From Roseiflexaceae bacterium (lineage in GTDB: Bacteria; Chloroflexota; Chloroflexia; Chloroflexales; Roseiflexaceae): a stretch of DNA of 5,623 nt. Below the pieces are notes generated by a model that was not told where the DNA came from, ran no database searches, and saw only the letters and a program-made list of their open reading frames with translations. The position numbers and the translations under genes are program-made. The DNA lies in assembly GCA_014381165.1 (NCBI GenBank), contig JACMIM010000581.1, positions 1 through 5,623 of the forward strand, in the 5' to 3' direction. Shown piece by piece: positions 1 to 5,449 of the stretch. Within the stretch, counting starts at the first letter, position 1; every line of letters starts with the position of its first letter.

Positions 1-260
1 CCGCCGACTAAAAGCCGCGGCTGGTTCGCCAGCAGGCGTGCGCCATCGACAAACGTGCCATTGGCGCTGCCAAGATCGGTCAGCACCAAGCCCTCTGGCC
101 GCACGCGCAGCTCGGCGTGATGCCGCGACACAACCGGCGAATTGAGCGCCAGTGCATTCTCTGGCGTTCGCCCAATCGTCACGATATCGCCCGTGATTGG
201 AACAGTTTGTACGATGCTGTCCTGCTCATACAGCAGGAGTTGTCCTAGATCCACAGTCAC
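1..260 (-). CDS. FHA-domain protein, 5' part (3' end cut by window edge)
   Basis: The visible 86 codons encode one almost complete forkhead-associated (FHA) domain, a fold that binds phosphothreonine peptides. Numbered from the GTG start, the hallmarks are GR at 30-31 (VTIGR), SRHHAEL at 45-51 with the conserved Ser45 and His48, and SANGTF at 65-70 with the NG pair at 67-68. The frame is open to the left edge, so more domains may follow. I prefer GTG at 260 because GGAG lies 8 nt upstream. An in-frame ATG at 293 would add 11 residues, but it has no ribosome site and sits in a hairpin loop; an in-frame TAG at 303-305 bars anything longer. The gene follows the baseplate J gene on the same strand. 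In type VI secretion, Fha proteins couple Thr kinase/phosphatase signalling to assembly; a similar regulatory or scaffolding role here is inference. The FHA assignment is firm; start and partner are not. Confidence 0.88.
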   Translation of the reverse strand, partial: MTVDLGQLLLYEQDSIVQTVPITGDIVTIGRTPENALALNSPVVSRHHAELRVRPEGLVLTDLGSANGTFVDGARLLANQPRLLVG

Positions 261-268
261 GGCGCTCG

Positions 269-272
269 CTCC
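269..272 (-). promoter_or_regulatory. Ribosome binding site favouring the GTG start of the FHA gene
   Basis: GGAG on the minus strand lies 8 nt before the GTG at 260. No comparable purine-rich motif precedes the alternative in-frame ATG at 293, so this site decides the start choice. Confidence 0.5.
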
Positions 273-283
273 GTTGTATTCTT

Positions 284-301
284 GCTGGCCCATGCGCCAG
301 C
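284..301 (-). other. Short hairpin in the baseplate J-FHA gap
   Basis: On the minus strand a perfect 6-bp inverted repeat, GCTGGC-N6-GCCAGC, lies between the baseplate J stop and the FHA gene. The possible ATG at 293 falls in its 6-nt loop. There is no following T-run, so it does not look like an intrinsic terminator. It could tune translation or mRNA stability between the two genes, or it may be a chance GC-rich repeat. Confidence 0.3.
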
Positions 302-332
302 GCTAAACCTGATATTGGTTGGGTGTAGCAGG

Positions 333-2330
333 CTAATTGACGGTAATCTGGTGGCGATCCGAGCAGATCAGGCCGTGCGGCGGCACAACCAGCCGGCGGT
401 CGACCCGCTGTGCTTTGGCATTGCTGCCAGGCTCGATCACCTCGATCTGAACAGTATCGATAAACTCGACATTTGGCACGCGCTGAAGCAGGCTCAGGAG
501 TTCCGAGACATGCAGATCGCGCCCGAACTCCCAACCCATGCCCTGCGGCCCGCCAACATACGGGTTGAGATAGCGGTACAGCGCTTGCTCGGCAAGCTGC
601 TGCACCTCAGTTTTCAGGGCCGGGTCGCTCTTCTCCGGCAGCCGCAACTGTGCGCTCACCGAAATCCAAAGGTAGTGAACCGAGCGTACTTCCAAATTGA
701 TCGCGAGTGGGCGGCGCTTGTCGAGGTAGTCGAACACCGAGCGCCGCAGGTCGGCGGAAAGAACCAGCCGCTCGGGCGTAATTCGCCCCTGTGCGTCGCC
801 GGCTTGCGGCAGCACCGCCACTACAACCTGGCCCGGCTTTGGATCATACGGGCCGCCTGGCTGCGTGCCTGGGCTTAGGCACTTCGCGCGTGCCACACCC
901 CAGACCTCGCTGGCAAGGTGTTCGTAATCCTCGGCAGTGATCGCGCGCGTGCGTGCGCGCAGCACCTCGGGCGCACGCAGCTTGGCGTCTTCGAGGCTCT
1001 GCGCATCGCGGCCGCCCAGCGAGGATTGGCGGTTTGTCACCCGCGCCACATACGGGATCGACGATTTCAGCACGCTGAGCGCGTGCTTGGGCAGGTTGCC
1101 CACCACGCCGCCACCATGCTGGTAACGGTTGAAGCGCAGCTCGCTGCCCTGGGACGGCACCGCGCCAAAGCGGTAGACGGTTCCATCGGGCTGCAACAGC
1201 GCCGGGCCGAGTGCAAGCGCACTATCGAGATTATCAAGCGTGAAGTGGCGATCCTGCTCCTGCGAGCTGGCGAAATCGCTGACTTCCTTCCAGTGTTGGA
1301 TTTTTTCACCGGGTGGCGTGACAATCAGGTAATCACGCTCGGGGTCACGCGCCAGCAGCGGTGTCTGGAGCAGCTTGAAGATTTGGCCTGGCGTTCCGTC
1401 GCTCTGGCCCACAACTTCGTCATACAGCGTCATCGCGTGATGTGCGCCGACCGTCACGCCGCGCGACTCGATCCGCATCGATTCGATATCGGGCGAAACT
1501 CGGTAGGAGTTGCTCTTGCTGGCCTGCGCATCAGTCAGGCGGCAGCGCAGCCAGTAGGCACGCTCTTCTTGAAAGGTTTCCTGCGCCATGATCGGCACAT
1601 GCATCACGATATCGCCGGATTGGTTGAAGCCACCTGTGCCATCGTATTCGATCTCGCAGGTGGCCCAGCGCGAAAGGCCCCCCTGCCAAACCTGCCACTC
1701 CAACGGCGGGTTCTTGGGGTCGACACCCGCGCCGCCGGCAACTTCGCATTCCAGCACCAACGCCAGCACATGGTAGCTATGGTCGGTTTGAAACGAGACA
1801 TAGAAGCAGTCGCCGGGCGATGGCTGCGGTGGAAACATGGAAACCTTTTGGCCGGGAAGCTCAAGCCGCCGCAGGTCATGCACCGCCCAACCGGTGTTGC
1901 CCTGGCTGTTGTTGCGCGTGTACGCCCCCAGCACAACCGGCGGACGAATCGTGCGGTCCTGCTCGCTGGTGAACACGATCGCCGCACTCGTTTCGGTGCG
2001 AATCGTCGCCACCTCGGTATCCTGCGGAATAATCACATCGTTGGGCTGCGGCGCGGACAGGTAGAAGGTCACTGGCGCGCGAGCTGATCGCGGCGGCGCA
2101 AGCCGAATGCCGATCAACTCCAAGAATTTGATATACATTTTGTCCGGCACCTGATTGGTGCGGTACAACAGCATATCGGTCATCCAGGCGAACAGCTCGA
2201 TCAACGTGACGCCGGGATCACTGACATTATGATCAGTCCACTCCGGGCAGTAGGTGGGAATAAGCCGCTTGGCCTGATCCACAATATCTTGGAACTGTCG
2301 ATCGTCAAGAATTGGTGTTGGTAATGGCAT
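333..2330 (-). CDS. Baseplate J/gp6-like wedge protein (Afp11-like, putative baseplate assembly protein)
   Basis: This 665-residue protein is the large wedge subunit of the contractile baseplate. In T4, gp6-type proteins form the ring around the hub that rearranges to trigger sheath contraction. Family signatures are the N-terminal segment TLIELFAWMTDMLLYRTNQV (42-61), followed by KFLELIGIRL (68-77). A central beta-rich region covers about 85-430, with the typical YDEVVGQSDGTPGQIFKL near 303-320. The baseplate J-type core has RARTRAITAEDYEHLA at 458-473 and GVARAKCL at 478-485. The C-terminal part is an alpha/beta domain with LNPYVGG (588-594) and a final WEFGRDLHVSEL stretch (600-611). The length fits the 'putative baseplate assembly protein' family (roughly 640-700 residues, from memory), so the gene looks intact. 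It starts with ATG 28 nt after the gp25 stop, with a modest AGGA site. No enzymatic role is expected. The family call is very secure; equivalence to Afp11 rather than another wedge paralogue rests on order and size. Confidence 0.95.
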   Translation of the reverse strand: MPLPTPILDDRQFQDIVDQAKRLIPTYCPEWTDHNVSDPGVTLIELFAWMTDMLLYRTNQVPDKMYIKFLELIGIRLAPPRSARAPVTFYLSAPQPNDVIIPQDTEVATIRTETSAAIVFTSEQDRTIRPPVVLGAYTRNNSQGNTGWAVHDLRRLELPGQKVSMFPPQPSPGDCFYVSFQTDHSYHVLALVLECEVAGGAGVDPKNPPLEWQVWQGGLSRWATCEIEYDGTGGFNQSGDIVMHVPIMAQETFQEERAYWLRCRLTDAQASKSNSYRVSPDIESMRIESRGVTVGAHHAMTLYDEVVGQSDGTPGQIFKLLQTPLLARDPERDYLIVTPPGEKIQHWKEVSDFASSQEQDRHFTLDNLDSALALGPALLQPDGTVYRFGAVPSQGSELRFNRYQHGGGVVGNLPKHALSVLKSSIPYVARVTNRQSSLGGRDAQSLEDAKLRAPEVLRARTRAITAEDYEHLASEVWGVARAKCLSPGTQPGGPYDPKPGQVVVAVLPQAGDAQGRITPERLVLSADLRRSVFDYLDKRRPLAINLEVRSVHYLWISVSAQLRLPEKSDPALKTEVQQLAEQALYRYLNPYVGGPQGMGWEFGRDLHVSELLSLLQRVPNVEFIDTVQIEVIEPGSNAKAQRVDRRLVVPPHGLICSDRHQITVN
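942..961. repeat. Alternating pyrimidine-purine tract (CG/TG rich)
   Basis: Twenty consecutive bases alternate pyrimidine and purine, almost all CG or TG steps, inside the baseplate J gene where it encodes Arg/Ala-rich residues just before AITAEDYEHL. Such tracts can adopt Z-DNA under negative supercoiling. It is probably a by-product of Arg/Ala codon choice. Confidence 0.3.
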
Positions 2331-2340
2331 AGCTATTCAA

Positions 2341-2355
2341 TCCTGATTTTCAGAA
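2341..2355 (-). promoter_or_regulatory. AGGA ribosome site of baseplate J inside a weak hairpin
   Basis: On the minus strand TTCTGA-AAA-TCAGGA lies 3 nt after the gp25 stop. It can fold into a 6-bp stem with one G-U pair. Its 3' arm carries AGGA (2344-2341), the only plausible ribosome site for the ATG at 2330, with a rather long 10-nt spacer. Ribosomes finishing gp25 would melt the stem, which would couple the two genes. The pairing is visible in the sequence; the regulatory role is inferred. Confidence 0.35.
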
Positions 2356-2358
2356 CTT

Positions 2359-2754
2359 TTATTCCTCGCCAGGGATGCGATAGAACGGAAACACCAGTGA
2401 ACGCCGGTCGTGGGTCGCTTTGATCTCGTAGTGAATATGAATCAGCAGCCGCGCTTGGTCGCGTGGATCAGCCTGCGTTTCAACCGATTTCACTGTGATG
2501 CGCGGCTCCCACATGGCCAGAGCCGTCTCGACGTGATAGGCGGCCATGCCGGCCGTCGTGGCGTCATTCGGCGCGAACACCAGATCGTGGATGCCGCAGC
2601 CGAATTCCGGGCGCATCACACGCTGGCCTTTGGGCGTCAGCAGGATGATGTAGATCGCTTCTTCGATATCGCGCTCGTGGCGAGCCAGGGCAAAGCGCTT
2701 ACGCGCATCGAGCCCAATCGGAAACGCCCAGCCCACACCCAGAAAATCGCTCAT
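2359..2754 (-). CDS. gp25-like baseplate wedge/sheath initiator (Afp9-like)
   Basis: This 131-residue protein belongs to the GPW/gp25 family (also called IraD/gp25-like), which joins the baseplate wedge to the first sheath ring. Evidence, numbered from the chosen start, is the N-terminal GVGWAFPIGLD (6-16); the core helix IEEAIYIILLTPKGQRVMRP (30-49) running into EFGCGIHDLVFAPN; the conserved EPR motif in MWEPRITVKSVE (81-92); and the C-terminal LVFPFYRIPG (120-129). In T4-like systems the EPR-type motif contacts the wedge core bundle. The length is normal for the family. Two adjacent ATGs are possible. I chose the second (2754) because AGGAGG is 5 nt upstream of it but only 2 nt from the first (2757), which would add a single Met. 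The old 'lysozyme' label for this family is misleading: no catalytic function is expected. It lies between the PAAR and baseplate J genes in a tight operon. Confidence 0.95.
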   Translation of the reverse strand: MSDFLGVGWAFPIGLDARKRFALARHERDIEEAIYIILLTPKGQRVMRPEFGCGIHDLVFAPNDATTAGMAAYHVETALAMWEPRITVKSVETQADPRDQARLLIHIHYEIKATHDRRSLVFPFYRIPGEE

Positions 2755-2759
2755 CATCT

Positions 2760-2765
2760 CCTCCT
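2760..2765 (-). promoter_or_regulatory. Consensus ribosome binding site of the gp25-like gene
   Basis: A full AGGAGG on the minus strand, spaced 2 nt from the ATG at 2757 and 5 nt from the ATG at 2754. The spacing favours the second ATG. It is one of the two strongest ribosome sites in the window and would give efficient independent initiation after the 42-nt gap behind PAAR. Confidence 0.75.
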
Positions 2766-2796
2766 AATAGTGCGACGGCGGCCAGCGCAACCGCGC

Positions 2797-3066
2797 TCAT
2801 CCGCCGATAATAACCGTTGGGCAGCCCGAGGCGATCACGCCGCCATGCGCGGTGGCGTCGCCCAAACGCGCTGCCGGTATGCCATTGATCAGCACCGTGC
2901 TGCTGCCGACGGCGATCACATCGGGCGGCGGGCACAGCGCCAGATCGCCAATCCGCGCCGCCGGCATGCCGCCGATAATCACATTCACCGAGCATGGCGG
3001 CAGCACCGGCCCGCCGCCATGAAGTGGACACGTATGCGCGTCGCCGACGCGGGCTGCAAGTGGCAT
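2797..3066 (-). CDS. PAAR-domain spike tip protein (Afp10-like)
   Basis: This 89-residue stand-alone PAAR protein would cap the VgrG-like spike with a sharp, metal-stabilised cone that pierces the target membrane. Three copies of AAR-[VIL]-GD occur at 4-9, 36-41 and 65-70; the second and third are true PAAR motifs (Pro35, Pro64). Candidate zinc ligands are His11, His16, His74 and Cys82; the family usually uses three His and one Cys. Cys13, Cys25 and Cys45 are extra cysteines. The protein is essentially just the domain, with no N- or C-terminal extension and hence no fused toxin. ATG at 3066 is preceded by AGAGGA overlapping the VgrG stop codon, so the two genes are tightly coupled. It sits before gp25, whereas in Afp the gp25 gene (afp9) precedes afp10. 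Identity is secure from the motifs; metal ligands are inferred from spacing. Confidence 0.95.
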   Translation of the reverse strand: MPLAARVGDAHTCPLHGGGPVLPPCSVNVIIGGMPAARIGDLALCPPPDVIAVGSSTVLINGIPAARLGDATAHGGVIASGCPTVIIGG

Positions 3067-3070
3067 GGCT

Positions 3071-3077
3071 TCCTCTA
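3071..3077 (-). promoter_or_regulatory. VgrG stop overlapping the PAAR ribosome site
   Basis: Minus-strand TAGAGGA joins the TAG stop of the VgrG-like gene to the GAGGA ribosome site, which is 4 nt before the PAAR ATG. Ribosomes ending VgrG translation are delivered to the PAAR start, consistent with the spike and its tip being made together. Confidence 0.65.
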
Positions 3078-4748
3078 ATTAATCTTGACGATCGCGCCCT
3101 GAATATTGACGCCCGCCACTCCGGTGATCGAAATCTGGCCGGCGGCAGTGATAGTCAGATCGCCGCCACAGTCGACCGTGATGTTATTGCTTTGATCGTT
3201 GATCGTGACCGTGTGCTGGCGCGTTTTGATGCGAATCAGCTTTTCAGTGTCGTCAAGCTTGACCGAAAGCTGTTCCTTCCAGGTCTCGATCAGAATGTGT
3301 CCGGGCGGGCCAACATCATCGAAGAAATCGAGATGATGGCCTTTGCGCGAGTACACCACACGGTTGATCACATTGCTGCCGCTGACGACTTTGCTGGTGG
3401 GTAGTGGCGGCTTATCCTTGCCGTTCCACAGCCCGCCGATAATATAGGGATGGTGCATGTCGCCAAGCTCAAAGCCGATCAGCACTTCGTCATTGATCTC
3501 CGGGATGAATTGCATGCCGCGCTTGGGCCCGCCTCCAATGCTGACAATCCTGGCCCAGTCGCTGGCATGGTCATTCGAGAACCAGGGATATTTGACTTTG
3601 ATCCGGCCCAGATTGTCCGGATCATTGTTGTCGGTGACAATCCCGATCACCACTCCCGGCGGCACCGGGCTGGAGGCCTCTTGCGGCATCAAGCTGAGAA
3701 AGGTCGATGGCTGTAACGCCGAGACATTGAAGTGGGTCGCGTAGCCCTGTTCAGCACTGTAGTTATGGGTCGCGCTGGTGACAAAATAGGTGCCACTGAA
3801 GCGATCGCCCACGTTGCTGATTTTGAGCGGACTGCCGGCGCTGATGGTTGGCGTGCCGCCGCAGGTGCCTTCGGCCTCGACAAAGCCGCCGCCGTGTTGG
3901 TCGGCTGTGGCCTGGGCGATCTTGTCGGCCATGGTCTGCGTGCGAATCGGGCGGTCGGCGACCAGCGTTGTCGCGTTCAGGCGAAAGGCTTCCTGGGCCA
4001 GCGCACCACCGCTGCGCGATTCGCCGATCTCGGGCGCAACGCCGTCCTGCTGGGCTTTGCCGATGATCTCGCGCTTCTCCTTTATATCCCAGCCGCGCGC
4101 GGTCACGCCAGTCAGCTGCTGCACCGTTGTCATGTGCGGGCGAAACTCGGAAAGCGTTTGGCCCCACTGCACTTCGTTCGCGCCGCCACTCGGCTTTGGT
4201 GGCTCGAAGTGCAGCGTTTTGCCACGCACAAACAGCAGAAAGCCCAGCGCAGCGGCACGGCCCTGAAGAAAACCTAGATTGGTCTGGTTGGTTTGAAACA
4301 CAAACGGGTGAACTTCCGGTGTCGGCCCAACCTGCGCCGCCAGCCCAACCTCTGCCGCCAGCTTCTGGGCCAAATCGCCATCGGTGATATTCAGAAACGT
4401 GCGCACATGGCGGCCACGCGCAAGCCGGTGCAGCCGGTCGAAGGCGCGCACCATCAGCCGGTGCGTGTCGGCGGCGAACTCAGGCTCGATCTCGATGATC
4501 TCGCCATCGAAAATCGTCTGCTCGCTCGTGCCAAGCTTCGCGGCGATCTCAAGCGTCTTGCCGGGCAGCAGGCTTTCGTGGTCGATCCATTTCAAGCGCG
4601 CATCATGCAGCGCAAGCGTTGCAACATCAGGCAAGTGCAAGCTGCTCTCGATGCTGACATTGAGCATGTCGCGCAGGAAATCGTCGGGTGCGTTCTGCCC
4701 GCTGAGCTTGACGTAGAAATGACTTAGCAGTTTTTCTTTATCAGCCAT
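3075..4748 (-). CDS. VgrG-like spike/hub protein (Afp8-like, gp27-gp5 fusion)
   Basis: This 557-residue protein would form the trimeric central hub and spike. Residues 1 to about 345 are a phage late-control gpD/gp27-like hub domain, with DGEIIEIEPEF (81-91) and RAFDRLHRLARGRH (101-114) typical of the group. Residues about 364-447 are a gp5-type OB fold: GIVTDNNDPDNLGRIKVKYP (369-388), WARIVSIGGGPKRGMQFIPE (398-417), DEVLIGFELGD (420-430), then HHPYIIGGLWNG (432-443). Residues about 468-557 form a short beta-strand repeat tail (IRIKTRQHTVTI, NNITVDCGGDLTI, QISITG, VNIQG) that would wind as the spike needle carrying PAAR. There is no lysozyme insertion and no C-terminal effector extension. The start overlaps the LysM gene by 8 nt (ATGGCTGA), with only a weak GGTGA upstream, implying translational coupling. 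Length and domain order match Afp8/Pvc8-type proteins better than classical T6SS VgrG. Confidence 0.95.
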   Translation of the reverse strand: MADKEKLLSHFYVKLSGQNAPDDFLRDMLNVSIESSLHLPDVATLALHDARLKWIDHESLLPGKTLEIAAKLGTSEQTIFDGEIIEIEPEFAADTHRLMVRAFDRLHRLARGRHVRTFLNITDGDLAQKLAAEVGLAAQVGPTPEVHPFVFQTNQTNLGFLQGRAAALGFLLFVRGKTLHFEPPKPSGGANEVQWGQTLSEFRPHMTTVQQLTGVTARGWDIKEKREIIGKAQQDGVAPEIGESRSGGALAQEAFRLNATTLVADRPIRTQTMADKIAQATADQHGGGFVEAEGTCGGTPTISAGSPLKISNVGDRFSGTYFVTSATHNYSAEQGYATHFNVSALQPSTFLSLMPQEASSPVPPGVVIGIVTDNNDPDNLGRIKVKYPWFSNDHASDWARIVSIGGGPKRGMQFIPEINDEVLIGFELGDMHHPYIIGGLWNGKDKPPLPTSKVVSGSNVINRVVYSRKGHHLDFFDDVGPPGHILIETWKEQLSVKLDDTEKLIRIKTRQHTVTINDQSNNITVDCGGDLTITAAGQISITGVAGVNIQGAIVKIN

Positions 4749-5403
4749 TTGGAATCACCAGCACCGTTCCCGGCGCGAGATCGCGAACATGCGTCAATCG
4801 GTTCGCATCGGCGATTCGCCGCCAGTCGGTTGAGTCGCCCAGCGTTTTGTAGGAAATCCAGGCCAGGGTTTCGCCCTCGTTGACGGTCCAATAGCGCTCG
4901 CCGCCATCGCCCCCCGAGGTCGGGTTCTGTGATGGCAGCAGCTTGCTGTCCTTGATCTGGCGAAAGGTCACATCCAGCGTCGCGCGCACCGGCGTGCCGT
5001 CGTGCAGAAACAGCGTGAACTTCTGGGTAATGCTCAGGATGACCGCCTCGAACGACCACATCGCGCCCCATTGAAAGCGCACGATCGGCGGGCGGCCTTT
5101 TTTGCTCTTTTTGTCAACCAGAATGCTTTCGTCGATCAGCATCAGCTCCCAGATCGCGTCGGTATGGGTTTTGCGCACATCCTCGCCGGTAGCGTAGGTG
5201 TCGAAGAACAGCTGCATTTGAAATTGGGCCGGCTGCCCGCCGCCGAACTCGACCGGCGGCACGTTGGTGCCGGATTTCTTCGGCTCCGACCAGCTGTTCT
5301 GTTTGGTGAAGGTGTACTCCTTCGGGTTGAACATGCACCTGATTTCCGCGCCGCCTTTATCGACATTGGTGATCGAGGCTTTTGCCAGTTTTGATGTGTT
5401 CAT
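4741..5403 (-). CDS. CIS tube-domain/LysM baseplate protein (Afp7-like)
   Basis: This 220-residue protein likely links the inner tube to the spike hub, as Afp7/Pvc7 do in known particles. Residues about 6-155 resemble the CIS tube-type N-terminal domain: CMFNPKEYTFTKQNSWSEPK (23-42), then QFQMQLFFDTY (60-70), VRFQWG (108-113) and LHDGTPVRATLDVTFRQI (133-150). After a Gly/Ser-rich linker (160-169), residues 170-218 form a LysM module (YWTVNEGETLAWIS, WRRIADANRL, LAPGTVLVIP), probably a structural connector rather than a free peptidoglycan binder. I chose ATG at 5403 because GGAGGAG lies 3 nt upstream. A longer frame opens with TTG at 5457 but lacks a site and adds 18 residues of unrelated-looking sequence. 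No signal peptide is visible, as expected for a cytoplasm-assembled particle. The stop overlaps the VgrG start. Identity is secure; exact position in the particle is by homology. Confidence 0.94.
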   Translation of the reverse strand: MNTSKLAKASITNVDKGGAEIRCMFNPKEYTFTKQNSWSEPKKSGTNVPPVEFGGGQPAQFQMQLFFDTYATGEDVRKTHTDAIWELMLIDESILVDKKSKKGRPPIVRFQWGAMWSFEAVILSITQKFTLFLHDGTPVRATLDVTFRQIKDSKLLPSQNPTSGGDGGERYWTVNEGETLAWISYKTLGDSTDWRRIADANRLTHVRDLAPGTVLVIPNG

Positions 5404-5406
5404 GCG

Positions 5407-5413
5407 CTCCTCC
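5407..5413 (-). promoter_or_regulatory. Strong ribosome binding site fixing the LysM gene start
   Basis: GGAGGAG on the minus strand, 3 nt before the ATG at 5403. It rules against the upstream in-frame TTG at 5457 as the start and supports efficient initiation after the 46-nt gap behind the preceding gene. Confidence 0.75.
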
Positions 5414-5449
5414 GTCGGTAGATGCCCCAAGCTGGGCGTATTCTGGCCG

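Noticed and set aside
284..301. Intrinsic terminator between baseplate J and FHA genes
   Set aside because: The stem is only 6 bp and no T-run follows on the transcribed strand, so read-through into the FHA gene is expected.
226..534. Minus-strand 102-codon frame overlapping the baseplate J end and the FHA start
   Set aside because: Out of frame with both real genes; Arg/Pro/Ser-rich nonsense composition. The FHA motifs are in a different frame.
282..878. Plus-strand open frame of 198 codons opposite the baseplate J C-terminus
   Set aside because: Antisense shadow; no domain, no convincing ribosome site, and the opposite strand is fully explained.
918..2087. Plus-strand open frame of 389 codons opposite the baseplate J gene
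   Set aside because: It lies wholly antisense to a protein with unmistakable family motifs. Its translation is rich in Arg, His, Ala and Leu with no recognisable domain, typical of a complementary-strand shadow in GC-rich DNA.
2699..3031. Minus-strand 110-codon frame bridging PAAR and gp25
   Set aside because: It overlaps the PAAR gene in another frame, and the PAAR reading has three family motifs. No recognisable sequence in this one.
2410..3078. Plus-strand 222-codon frame opposite gp25 and PAAR
   Set aside because: Antisense to two securely identified genes; His/Arg-rich low-meaning translation.
3075..4748. Evolved VgrG with a C-terminal toxin
   Set aside because: The protein ends directly after the beta-strand repeat tail (VKIN, stop), with no extra domain.
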